From Brucepastera parasyntrophica (GTDB lineage Bacteria; Spirochaetota; Spirochaetia; Treponematales; Treponemataceae): a stretch of 64,000 bases of DNA. A program made the translations under genes and the position numbers. The notes under the pieces are model-generated. The model was not told the DNA's origin. It did not search any database and saw only the letters and a list, made by a program, of their open reading frames with translations. The DNA is taken from NCBI RefSeq assembly GCF_022376835.1, contig NZ_CP084606.1:614501-678500 (forward strand), written 5' to 3'. Shown one piece after another: positions 46,584 to 55,082 of the stretch (position 1 is its first letter; each line of letters begins with the position of its first letter).

Positions 46584-47827
46584 GTTGTTTTATCATCCCT
46601 GCCTTCGACATATATTTCACCTTTTTCCCATGCCCGACGCATGACTGAAAAGAACTTTGAAGTCACGCGTTCTGATTCGGCCCGGGATACCGGCACTACT
46701 ATTTTTTCTTCATCCAGAACGAGGGCTGAACGCGTCCGCGATAAATTGCCGAGTATTTTCTCCCTGAAATTCTCCGGCTTGCCTGCAATAAGGACGGCAA
46801 TATCATGTTCGGTCAGGGTTCTGAGATACTCCTGAATAAAGCGGTTATCGGAATGTATTATGTCATCAATAGTAAACAGACGTTCCCGCAAATCTTTTCC
46901 CAGTTCAGGGTCAGTATCGGACAGGGTATCCAGAATCATTTTCTCGCTGGTAAGATCCATTTTCCTGAGAATGCCGGCAAGGGCGGAGCGGCCGTCAACC
47001 CGGTTTGCGGAAGAAGTATTGATATTCTGGATTTTTTCCCTCATTCCCTCATCAACGCGGCGCAGAACTTCAGGATTAATTTCGGTAAGCTTCGCGAGCC
47101 TGAGAACGGTCTCCTTCTTTTCTTCGGGCTTCATAATCTTTATTACTTCCGCTGCTTCGACAGGTTTAAGCTGGGACAAAACCAGGGCCTTGACCGCCGG
47201 AAGTTCATCGGAAATGATAAGATATATCCGTTCGGGATCAATACCCTCAAGATAGTCAAACGGTTTTCCGTGGACATTCGGCACGGCCTTTTGAAGCAGA
47301 GCTTCGGCTTTTTCAGCACCGAAGGCAGTTTCCAGAATGGAACGCGCGGTCGCAACACCGCCGGAAGGTTCCCGGGCCTGCTTTAAAAGGGCCTGAAATT
47401 CCGCGAGAATAATTTCTGCTTCATCCGGCTCTACTCTCCGTATGGACGCGATTTCGAGTACTATTTTATCAACCTGTTCAGGCGTTAACTGGGCCATTAC
47501 TTTCGCGGCTTCATCAACCCCAATCAGTAACAGAAATTTTGCTACTTTACGGTAAGTCCCGTCCTGCTGCTCCTGCGAATCAGGGTCACGCTGGATTTTA
47601 ACAAGTCCCGGAAGTATAATTTTCCCGTCTGTTGCCGGAGCCGTGGCCGTATTGGTTTTTTCCGGTTTCTTTTTTTCCTGCTCCGTTTTTCCGGGATTGC
47701 CGCTCTGGGAACGTGAAATGTGTTCAGGTGTAAACGGCCGGGGATTTTTCTGTGTCTGATCCTGCGGCGAGGAACCTTTTTTTATTTCTTTATTATATGC
47801 GCCAAGGCGTTTATCATTCAGATTCAT
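46571..47827 (-). CDS. fliG: Flagellar motor switch protein FliG
   Basis: After a ~90-residue polar, low-complexity extension (Gln/Lys/Pro-rich) come the FliG-N, -M and -C domains: KVAKFLLLIGVDEAAKVMAQ, LTPEQVDKIVLEIASI, the EHPQ-equivalent region IISDELPAVKALVLSQLKP and the torque helix region GRSALAGILRKMD with LFTIDDI. The protein forms the rotor ring that binds MotA and the MS ring. Spirochaetes commonly have two fliG copies; the long N-terminus suggests the FliG1 type. It places the organism among motile spirochaetes. Confidence 0.88.
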   Translation of the reverse strand: MNLNDKRLGAYNKEIKKGSSPQDQTQKNPRPFTPEHISRSQSGNPGKTEQEKKKPEKTNTATAPATDGKIILPGLVKIQRDPDSQEQQDGTYRKVAKFLLLIGVDEAAKVMAQLTPEQVDKIVLEIASIRRVEPDEAEIILAEFQALLKQAREPSGGVATARSILETAFGAEKAEALLQKAVPNVHGKPFDYLEGIDPERIYLIISDELPAVKALVLSQLKPVEAAEVIKIMKPEEKKETVLRLAKLTEINPEVLRRVDEGMREKIQNINTSSANRVDGRSALAGILRKMDLTSEKMILDTLSDTDPELGKDLRERLFTIDDIIHSDNRFIQEYLRTLTEHDIAVLIAGKPENFREKILGNLSRTRSALVLDEEKIVVPVSRAESERVTSKFFSVMRRAWEKGEIYVEGRDDKTTWVQ

Positions 47828-47862
47828 ATTACCATCATATCAGCGCCCGGAAAGGCGGTCAA

Positions 47863-48891
47863 CTAAGCAGTCCCGAGCCAGGCAAGCCTCTTTTCCTTTT
47901 CCGCAAGCAGGGCGGAACCCAGATCAAAAGCGTCCCAGAAGCGGACTTTCCCGAGTTTTCCGTCCGGGCCCGCTACCGAGAGACACTCATTTCCGATGGC
48001 TGTTTCAAAATCGGAAAAAGAGAGATTCCCTCCGAGCAGGTCCCTCAGCAGTTTAAAAACCCGGGCGGACTCCTGCACCGAAGCTTCAAACAGTTCGGGA
48101 ACCGAGCTGCTGCTTTTTTCCCCGCTGACCGGATGCCTCCATTCCCGCTTTTCAGTATTCATCCAGTCTATGGACGGATCAGGCTCATCAGGATGAAGCA
48201 GGGCCACGCCGGCGGCGCCCAGTTCCACAAAATAGCGCATGCACATAATTCCCATTTTATCATGTATACTGATCAGCCGGGGATTCGATATATCATAATA
48301 ATAAATCGAATCGGTAAAAGCGTTCCGGATCCTCTGCAGGATTTGGGGATCTTTTTCCGCCTCGCCCGGATACACAGCGGAAAGAACCGGAGCTATAGCC
48401 TTCGCAAGCAGGTCTATTTCATTACCCGAAAGCCAGAAAGATGAACCTGTATCAAAGGAATCAAGTTTTTTCCGTTCAGTTTTACGCAAAAGTTCGGAAT
48501 CAAGGATACGCTCGAAAAAAGCGTGAAACTGCGCTGAAGAAACCCCCGGTATTCCGGTTTTTCCGTCGGTATATGACCGGTAAACAATATACGGATGAAG
48601 CAGCCTGTCGGCGACCTGATGGGTTATAAAACCATAAAACCAGGACAATACGCCTGCGGGGATATCAGGAGGAAGAGCTGAAACAAATTCAGCGCAAAAC
48701 CGGCCGTAATCCCTGCGGTGCAGAAGGCGCCCGTATGCAAGCGCGAGCGGTTTTGTTCTCCTGTTATGCAGAAAAATATCCGGCCCCTGGCAGCCCAGCC
48801 TGAAGGCAGCGCTGTCAAAATTTTCAATAACCGTTCCGGAAAGGGCAAGGGCTTTTTCACCTGCCAAAACATGAAAGATTTGTGAAGGCAC
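47863..48891 (-). CDS. Zinc-dependent phospholipase C-like protein
   Basis: The N-terminal region matches the Zn_dep_PLPC family: MPSQIFHVLAGEKAL, CQGPDIFLHNRRT, YGRLLHRRDYG and FYGFITHQVADRLLHPYIVY, with many histidines and aspartates for a three-zinc site. There is no signal peptide, so it should be cytoplasmic, as are most bacterial relatives annotated this way. Function in phospholipid turnover is not proven for these. It lies between a response regulator gene and fliG on the same strand. Confidence 0.8.
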   Translation of the reverse strand: MPSQIFHVLAGEKALALSGTVIENFDSAAFRLGCQGPDIFLHNRRTKPLALAYGRLLHRRDYGRFCAEFVSALPPDIPAGVLSWFYGFITHQVADRLLHPYIVYRSYTDGKTGIPGVSSAQFHAFFERILDSELLRKTERKKLDSFDTGSSFWLSGNEIDLLAKAIAPVLSAVYPGEAEKDPQILQRIRNAFTDSIYYYDISNPRLISIHDKMGIMCMRYFVELGAAGVALLHPDEPDPSIDWMNTEKREWRHPVSGEKSSSSVPELFEASVQESARVFKLLRDLLGGNLSFSDFETAIGNECLSVAGPDGKLGKVRFWDAFDLGSALLAEKEKRLAWLGTA

Positions 48892-48896
48892 GGGAG

Positions 48897-49631
48897 TTAT
48901 GGTTCCTTGAGGGGAATCAGCAGTCCTGAAAAACGGTCGCCATCCGGGGTATTGGCCGCTATCACAGTAAAAAACTGAAAGGTATCACCCGCCGTATCCG
49001 CTTTAATGGAAAGAAGGGTGGCAATTTTTTCACTTGCGGAACCCCCGATAACGGCATTGATGTGATCTTCCAATACCTTTTCGGGTATGCCGTACTCATC
49101 GTAATCTTCGAGTTTAACTCCCCCGTCTTTTTCCCAGTGCCAGACAAAAGCTGACTTGTCGTCCATGAAAAAACGGAGTATTTCTTCTTTTTCCGCAAGC
49201 TGCTGAAAACGGGCTTCAGTCTGCTTCATACGTTTTTCAAGCTTATACTTGTATAATACGGTATCAAGCGTAGTTGAAAGATTATCAGGACTGATCGGTT
49301 TCAGCAGATAGGCGGCATATGTCAGCTCTTTGGCCCTTACAAGCGCCGATAAATCGGGAGTTGTGATACAGAAAATTATTGGAATGTCAAAGTCTTTTTG
49401 AATTTCACGGGCAATTTCAATTCCATCCTGATCCCCTTTCAGGGTCATATCCAGAAGCACGACGTCAGGAAGAAAGCGCTTTACCGCGGTAATTACTGCA
49501 GGGCACGCATCAGCCAGGGCTACTACATCATAGCCTATCCTCATTACCATACCCTGTAAATCAAGAGCAACGATAGGGTCACTTTCGGCGATCAGAATTT
49601 TTGTATGACTATCATTTATCAAGTCTGGCAT
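48897..49631 (-). CDS. Response regulator with unrecognised output domain
   Basis: Receiver domain with acidic pocket (AESDP), phosphoacceptor Asp61 (VVLLDMTLKG) and Lys111 (LLKPIS). A coiled coil near 125-150 leads to a 90-residue C-terminal part, perhaps a degenerate PAS-like domain (AFVWHWEKDGGV, TFQFFTVIA). No DNA-binding motif. It probably signals by protein contact; partner kinase is not nearby. Six bases separate it from the phospholipase-like gene. Confidence 0.8.
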   Translation of the reverse strand: MPDLINDSHTKILIAESDPIVALDLQGMVMRIGYDVVALADACPAVITAVKRFLPDVVLLDMTLKGDQDGIEIAREIQKDFDIPIIFCITTPDLSALVRAKELTYAAYLLKPISPDNLSTTLDTVLYKYKLEKRMKQTEARFQQLAEKEEILRFFMDDKSAFVWHWEKDGGVKLEDYDEYGIPEKVLEDHINAVIGGSASEKIATLLSIKADTAGDTFQFFTVIAANTPDGDRFSGLLIPLKEP

Positions 49632-49868
49632 GTATAACCTTATAGTCGCTTGTTGAAAAAGCCTGCCGTAAAGGCGGGAAAACAGTAACAGGGCAGGTAT
49701 ATCCGTAAATATACTCCTTCATTCAAGCAGCTCCATATTGTATTTACATCTTTGTTTTCCCGGAATTTCATAAATCTTCAGCGATTTAAAAAATCTCACA
49801 TAATAAGTCTATTCCGTTTTTCTGAATACTTCAACTAAAAAATGAAAAAAAGAACCATTTTGCCGTCA

Positions 49869-49897
49869 TTGACAAGGCGTTTTTTTCATGTTAAGGT
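49869..49897 (+). promoter_or_regulatory. Promoter of tRNA-Pro
   Basis: TTGACA at 49869-49874, 17-base spacer, TAAGGT at 49892-49897, ten bases before the tRNA. Confidence 0.65.
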
Positions 49898-49907
49898 ATT
49901 GAGCATT

Positions 49908-49981
49908 CGGGCAATAGCGCAGTTGGTTAGCGTACAAGTCTGGGGGACTTGGGGTCCCCGGTTCAAATCCGGGTTGCCCGA
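49908..49981 (+). tRNA. tRNA-Pro (anticodon GGG)
   Basis: Acceptor CGGGCAA/TTGCCCG with discriminator A, D-arm AGCGCAGTTGGTTAGCG, anticodon arm CAAGT-CTGGGGG-ACTTG (anticodon GGG), T-arm CCCGGTTCAAATCCGGG. CCA is not encoded. It is followed by a terminator-like stem at 50086. Confidence 0.95.
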
Positions 49982-50085
49982 TTATTTTTAAAAAATCAGT
50001 ATGTTCCGGTGTGAATCGTGAATTTGCCTGAAGGTTCCGGAATCCATTTTAACAGCCTGTATACTGTTTTTCCGTTCCGGAAATA

Positions 50086-50112
50086 AAACACCCCGCAAAG
50101 CCGCGGGTGTTT
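50086..50112 (+). terminator. Probable terminator behind tRNA-Pro
   Basis: AAACACCCCGC pairs with GCGGGTGTTT (one bulge) around a 6-base loop; a short T-rich stretch follows. Confidence 0.6.
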
Positions 50113-50322
50113 CGTTCTTCCGTGGAGTGGGTCCCGGGGTTAGTACCGGAATATTAAATTCCAGCCGTAAATAAAACCTCATCTGAATATTTATCCCTGC
50201 TTTAATTCTTCCGCATGGGAGGGTTATATCCTTTCAGTATTTTATGCTGTCCGTATGTATCCGCGCAGAGGAGCGGGTATATCCCTGCCCCGATGACCGG
50301 CTGCCCAATCAGAAACCGGACC

Positions 50323-50354
50323 GATACGATACCGGATACGATACAGTATCGTAT
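50323..50354. repeat. Direct repeat and palindrome (GATACGATAC)
   Basis: GATACGATAC occurs at 50323-50332 and again at 50335-50344; the second copy forms a perfect palindrome with GTATCGTAT (50336-50354, one-base centre). The gap 49982-50619 holds no gene; this cluster, the stem-loop at 50371 and a promoter are its only features. Confidence 0.7.
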
Positions 50355-50370
50355 TGCCCAGCGGCGCGTT

Positions 50371-50414
50371 AATTTCCATACACATAAAATTGCAAATCCA
50401 TGTGTATGGAAATT
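50371..50414. repeat. 15-bp stem-loop
   Basis: Arms 50371-50385 (AATTTCCATACACAT) and 50400-50414 are perfect inverted copies around a 14-base loop containing TTGCAA. No T run follows. Possible operator or attachment-like structure upstream of the Mbeg1-like gene. Confidence 0.65.
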
Positions 50415-50571
50415 TTCAAATCTGTCCTGTTTCTTATAACAGCGTACATTAAAAATCTTTCCTGGAGTATTTCCTGAATCTGAAAAATACCCGTCTTTTA
50501 TTCGCATGCAGGCTTAATACTCCGTCCTTCACAGGGTTATCGATTGACTACAAGAAAAACGGCGGCGGTGC

Positions 50572-50599
50572 TTGTCTATTTTGCTGATTTATATATATT
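50572..50599 (+). promoter_or_regulatory. Putative promoter of the Mbeg1-like gene
   Basis: TTGTCT at 50572-50577, 16 bases, TATATT at 50594-50599, giving a short leader before ATG 50620. Confidence 0.45.
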
Positions 50600-50619
50600 T
50601 TAAACAGGCAGGTTATTTC

Positions 50620-51761
50620 ATGGCGAATATTATTGATTATCTGAATTGGCGGGGAGACCTTGATTTTCGACAGGCACCGTTCAATGCTGTTGACAGCATT
50701 ATCCTTTCACGGCTTTCATATCTTCCTTTTGAAGGTATTGTTCCGCCGCCTTCCGAAAGAAAAACAATAACTGTTTCGGAGGCGGTGAAACGGTTCAGTG
50801 AACTTACGGCGGATGGGGAAAACAGCTTGTCGGCGCGTGTCAGCCGTCCGGAAGACTCGGCCTTGCTGAAAGCCCTTGGGGAAAGCAGGCGCTTCCGTGA
50901 TTTCAGACTTGCCGGGTTTGTTAACCATGTTGATGCCTCCCAGGAAAAACAGTTTGCCGCGCTCACTATCCTGATGAAAAAAGGTCCGGTATTTGTTTCC
51001 TACCGGGGCACAGATAATACTATTGTAGGCTGGAAGGAAGATCTCAATATGGCGTTCCTCGACCATATCCCTTCCCAGCAGGACGCGGCCGAATATCTGA
51101 ATAACGCGGCCCAAAAGTTCAAAGGAAAGCTGATGACCGGGGGACATTCCAAGGGAGGAAATCTTGCCGTATACGCGGCGGCTTTTTGCGGCAGGCATGT
51201 CCAGAACCGCATTACCGGAATTTTCAATAATGACGGCCCCGGTTTCAGGGAAGAAATAGTAACCGGAAAAGAATACCGGAAGGTCGTGGGAAGGATTCAG
51301 ACTTTTGTACCACAGGGCTCGGTAGTCGGCATGCTTTTTGAGCACGGAGACAATTATACGGTAGTCAGCAGTACGAAAAAGGGGCTTCTCCAGCATGATC
51401 TGTATTCCTGGGAGGTAACGCCTAATGATGTGCTTCGTCTGCATACTGTTACAAGCGGAAGCGCTTTTATGGACAAAACAATGAACGAGTGGATAAGCGG
51501 TTTGAATAATGAACAGCGCAGACAGTTTGCCGATACCCTGTATCAGGTACTCAGCTCAACCGAAGCCCAGACAGTTCCGGAGTTAAGTACTTCATGGCTG
51601 AAAAGCAGCCTCTCCATTGTTCACAGCCTCGGCAGCATAGATAAAGAAACCAGGGACGCGGTTGTTCACGCGGTTTCCGCGCTGGTTAAGTCGGCACGGA
51701 ACAACATGGGAACGCTGTTCCCCAGAAGCCGGAAAAAGACATGGAACAGCAATCCGTATAA
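50620..51761 (+). pseudogene. Mbeg1-like (DUF2974) alpha/beta hydrolase, single-base frameshift at the 3' end
   Basis: The family start MANIIDYLNWRGDLDFRQ lies at ATG 50620; the earlier in-frame ATG has no RBS. The nucleophile elbow is GHSKGG (MTGGHSKGGNLAVY), with YRGTDNTIVGWKEDLNMAF before it. As given, the frame runs on through the opposite-strand gene to 52449, which is implausible. One extra C in the C4 run 51720-51723 ends the protein at 51761 with ...LFPQKPEKDMEQQSV, 13 bases before the convergent gene. Members are lipase-like proteins of unknown substrate, common in gut bacteria. Confidence 0.8.
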
Positions 51762-51774
51762 TCCGACCGGGAGG

Positions 51775-52512
51775 TTATTTGTTTTTGGGCTTGATGTACG
51801 GATAGAGATTCGGGTTTTTCCTGCTGTATCTGACACCAAAATCAATCTGATACTGGTAGACAATATTGTATGGTTCCATAGTACCGTTTGTTCCGAGATT
51901 GCCGTTATCAAGCGAAGCAAGTCCATTCAGGAGAATTGTCCAGCCCCGGCTTACCGGCAGTTCAAGTCCGACCAGGGCGGCGATTCCGACATTCACATAA
52001 TTCCACCGGTCGGAATTCTGGAAAAATACATGCAGACCGGGCGACAGGTTAAAACGGACATACTGCCACATGTTCAGCTCAAAATCCACGCCGGCAAAAA
52101 GGTCAACAGCATATCTGATAACATTTTTTGCAACCTGAGGTACCTCATTGAAAGTAAAGGTAAGCGGGTAATAAACCGAAAGCCGGACTATACTGTTAAG
52201 GGGCTGCATGTTTACAGTTTTTATTCCGAAATAAGCCCCTGGCATAAAATCAACAAAAACAAAATTGCTCCTGTCTTCTTTTCTAATGATTCTTGTTACC
52301 CAAGCGGCGGTTACACCTTCATTAAATACAACGAAAGGTTTTTTATCTATTCGGGATGCTGTTTTTTTGTCGGCGGAAGCATTGTCCGCCGCGTCCGGCG
52401 CCGCGATAGTATCATTTATATCAGAAACAGAAGCTTCTTCATTATTTGACTCCGCGCTGACAGCAAATACCAGGAGGAGAAACAATAAGACGAGCGTCAG
52501 TCGTTTTTTCAA
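51775..52512 (-). CDS. Secreted, probable outer-membrane protein
   Basis: A signal peptide (MKKRLTLVLLFLLLVFAVSA), a charged Ala/Asp-rich linker to residue 55, and then alternating aromatic strands (FVFVDFMPGAYFGIKT, IVRLSVYYPLTFTF, YVRFNLSPGLHVFF, IDFGVRYSR) typical of a small beta barrel. No family name is certain. It is the last gene of the minus-strand unit of secreted proteins that starts at 59057. Confidence 0.75.
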   Translation of the reverse strand: MKKRLTLVLLFLLLVFAVSAESNNEEASVSDINDTIAAPDAADNASADKKTASRIDKKPFVVFNEGVTAAWVTRIIRKEDRSNFVFVDFMPGAYFGIKTVNMQPLNSIVRLSVYYPLTFTFNEVPQVAKNVIRYAVDLFAGVDFELNMWQYVRFNLSPGLHVFFQNSDRWNYVNVGIAALVGLELPVSRGWTILLNGLASLDNGNLGTNGTMEPYNIVYQYQIDFGVRYSRKNPNLYPYIKPKNK

Positions 52513-52522
52513 TTCGGGCTCC

Positions 52523-52888
52523 TTAATTAGCTATTTTATACAGGCTGAGCGGGATGAGATTGCCGTCTTCATCAGTCCAGTTCATATACAGTATATTTCC
52601 GCGGATATCCCATTCCGTTACAATCTGCTTGCCGGTGGAACAGGTAAGCACAAGTGAATTAAGGAGTACGGTATAATCACCGTCATAATTAAGTTTGCCC
52701 TGAACGAAATCCGCTATTGAAGCCACAAAGGTTCCGTCATTTACAAAAGTAAGCGTATCGCCTCTGTTGTCCGCCCATTTCCCGTACAGAGGACTTGGCG
52801 TTGTGCAGGCCGAAAAAAATCCGGCGAGCGCAAGAACAGCCGTGAGGCAGAACCCGGCATACAAACTCTTTTTTCCTTTAGAAAACAT
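52523..52888 (-). CDS. Small lipoprotein
   Basis: Lipobox FSAC in the signal peptide (LALAGFFSAC) and a 95-residue lipocalin-like or DUF-type strand-rich domain (SPLYGKWADNRGDTLTFVND, TVLLNSLVLTCS, ILYMNWTDEDGN). Such domains with a KWxD...LTF start resemble the small lipocalin-like families of unknown role. Four bases separate it from the upstream fibronectin-type gene. Confidence 0.75.
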   Translation of the reverse strand: MFSKGKKSLYAGFCLTAVLALAGFFSACTTPSPLYGKWADNRGDTLTFVNDGTFVASIADFVQGKLNYDGDYTVLLNSLVLTCSTGKQIVTEWDIRGNILYMNWTDEDGNLIPLSLYKIAN

Positions 52889-52891
52889 ATT

Positions 52892-55078
52892 TTATCTCTC
52901 CCCTACTGTCCAACTGACCGAACCCTGTAAAAAACCTGCAGGTTCTATTACGTATAATCCGCCGCCCGCCGAACCGCCTTTAATTTCAACACCGTCATAA
53001 TATACTTTCCCCGGATACATTCCGGTACAAACCATTGTTCCGTCCATTGAACCGTTCGCGCTCATGTTTGCGGTTGTATTGGTGTCTCCGGTCACACTGA
53101 AGTACACCCCATTGGCGCTGTCATTTTCAATATAAAAGTCGGCATAGTTACTGTAATGCATGGTAATCCGGGCGCCGACGCCCTGGACTTTGGCGGTATA
53201 GTTTAAATTCCCGCTTATTGCGCCGGTCGCTGTTTCCGAACCGAGCTTGTCCATATCATTTGACTTATGCATGAGCGTAAGCTTTTTATGCGAAGATTTA
53301 ACCGTTTTGTTAAACTCGAGCATATACTGTTCGTAAGTCAGGGCTCCGTATCCGGTACGGGTATCGGAAAAATATGAACCCTGACCGAGCATATTCAAAG
53401 AAAGAACTCTGTAATAATACAGCTTTCCGACCTTGGCCGTTTCATTGGGATCAACAAAAGAGAAGACGCCATCAATCTCAGCCGAAGCATCGATCGGATC
53501 GTCTGTTATTTTACGGAAGCCCGAATCAGGAGAGGTAGAACGGTACACATGATATGCTGCCGGTGTTTCCGAAGATGGTTTCTTCCAGGTAATTTTTACC
53601 GGATATACTCCGGAGGAATTTGCCGTTTCCCCTGAAAGGTTTGCGGCCTTTGTCGCGTCAAGAATTACCGCAGCAGCCGGTGCAGGAGATACAACGGAAC
53701 TCTGGGAACTCTCCGCTGAGGTCAGGGTGTTCACTGTTGCTACCTTATAGAAGGTATAGGGGTCGACATTATCCGCATGAATATATCCGTCGGATCCAGT
53801 CACGGGCAAAACACCTGACGCTACCTCGGCGGTAAATGTACCGGCCAGATTATTGTCGGCGTATACCTTGTATGAATATCTGGACTGTTCCGTCTCCGTT
53901 CCGATCGCGGGGTACCATATAATTGATACCGATCCGCCGGACGATTTTATGGCAGATACTGTCGAAGGAGGACTGAGGATGTAGCCTTCAACGTCATCGG
54001 TTGAAAACTGGCTTTTTAAAACCTTGGAGTTGACTGTATCTTCCGCAATGCTCTGGACCAGATAGTAATAATATAATCCCGGCCGCAGCTGTTTGGAGTC
54101 AACCCAGAAAGTATCCGTTGTGTTCTCGGTCAGCCTGGTCAGTGAAGAATCCTGTGAACTGTAGCGGTATACCGCATAATAGTCGGCTTCGGAAGACGCG
54201 TCCCATTCGATTGTTATCTGGTTTGTCGCGTGTCCCCGTCCGGAATTGTCCGCAAGCCGGACATTTTCCGGCGTATCGGGAGCGCCGGTAACCAGCGCGT
54301 AGCCCATCGCAAGATTGCTTACGACGCTGGTATTTCCCGAATCATTTATGGCATAAACCGAATAATAATATTCCTTGCCCTGCTCGTCTTCTGAAACCGT
54401 ATTCGTATACCACATCTGGTTCCCGTATACGGAATCCATATAGTACGGAGAAGTTCCGGTCGCGTAATCCGAACGGTATATTGTATAGGAAGAGGCGCCG
54501 TTAACCTTTTCCCATTGCAGGGTTATCTGGGTGGTTGAAGTCCCGAGACTTGCCCGCACATTGGACGGCGGCGCAAACAGGGTGCCGGAAAGAGCCGCGG
54601 TAGGATCACTGCTGTCATATTTTTCTCCGACATTTTCGGCAATAATCCGGTAATAATATTTGTTCTGGTATTCAGGCGAAGTGCGCTGGGGATTTGTCAG
54701 GACCCGATGAGTATATCCGGTGTCATAGACAAAATTTTCCAGAACTTCAAAATCCTCGTTGCCCGGAACTTCATAGGTAATATTCCCGCCGCCGTCGATT
54801 ATGGGTTCCATAACCGCGCATTCAATCATATATGACGCTGCCCCGGTCACGCCGTTCCAGGTCAGTCTGATTGCCGAGGGGGAATATCCGTCGGAAACAT
54901 AAAACTGGGTCGGCGTGGACAGTTTTGATATTTCCTCTTCCTGCCTGAACACATCTTTCAGAGATCCGGTCCCGTCGGGATCCGCATCCATTGCCACCTT
55001 GCCCTGAAAAAGATCAGCGCAGCCTGAAAGAAACATAATAGAAAAAAATAACACAGAATGTATCATTACCTTGTTCAT
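52892..55078 (-). CDS. Fibronectin type III multidomain lipoprotein (728 aa)
   Basis: Start ATG 55078 follows the previous stop by four bases; a lipobox (FFSIMFLSGC) predicts a surface or periplasmic lipid anchor. About five fibronectin type III repeats follow, each with a core such as ITLQWEKVNGASSYTIYRSD ... YYYSVYAINDSG. The last 150 residues (LTYEQYMLEFNKTVKSSHKK...) form a different domain with a beta-rich end. A longer frame to 55264 would overlap the upstream gene and has no RBS. It is probably an adhesion or carbohydrate-contact protein. Confidence 0.85.
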   Translation of the reverse strand: MNKVMIHSVLFFSIMFLSGCADLFQGKVAMDADPDGTGSLKDVFRQEEEISKLSTPTQFYVSDGYSPSAIRLTWNGVTGAASYMIECAVMEPIIDGGGNITYEVPGNEDFEVLENFVYDTGYTHRVLTNPQRTSPEYQNKYYYRIIAENVGEKYDSSDPTAALSGTLFAPPSNVRASLGTSTTQITLQWEKVNGASSYTIYRSDYATGTSPYYMDSVYGNQMWYTNTVSEDEQGKEYYYSVYAINDSGNTSVVSNLAMGYALVTGAPDTPENVRLADNSGRGHATNQITIEWDASSEADYYAVYRYSSQDSSLTRLTENTTDTFWVDSKQLRPGLYYYYLVQSIAEDTVNSKVLKSQFSTDDVEGYILSPPSTVSAIKSSGGSVSIIWYPAIGTETEQSRYSYKVYADNNLAGTFTAEVASGVLPVTGSDGYIHADNVDPYTFYKVATVNTLTSAESSQSSVVSPAPAAAVILDATKAANLSGETANSSGVYPVKITWKKPSSETPAAYHVYRSTSPDSGFRKITDDPIDASAEIDGVFSFVDPNETAKVGKLYYYRVLSLNMLGQGSYFSDTRTGYGALTYEQYMLEFNKTVKSSHKKLTLMHKSNDMDKLGSETATGAISGNLNYTAKVQGVGARITMHYSNYADFYIENDSANGVYFSVTGDTNTTANMSANGSMDGTMVCTGMYPGKVYYDGVEIKGGSAGGGLYVIEPAGFLQGSVSWTVGER

Positions 55079-55082
55079 ATAC

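Noticed and set aside
51762-52449. Long C-terminal extension of the Mbeg1-like protein
   Set aside because: It runs opposite a secreted-protein gene and arises only because of a one-base shift at 51720-51723; the family ends before it.
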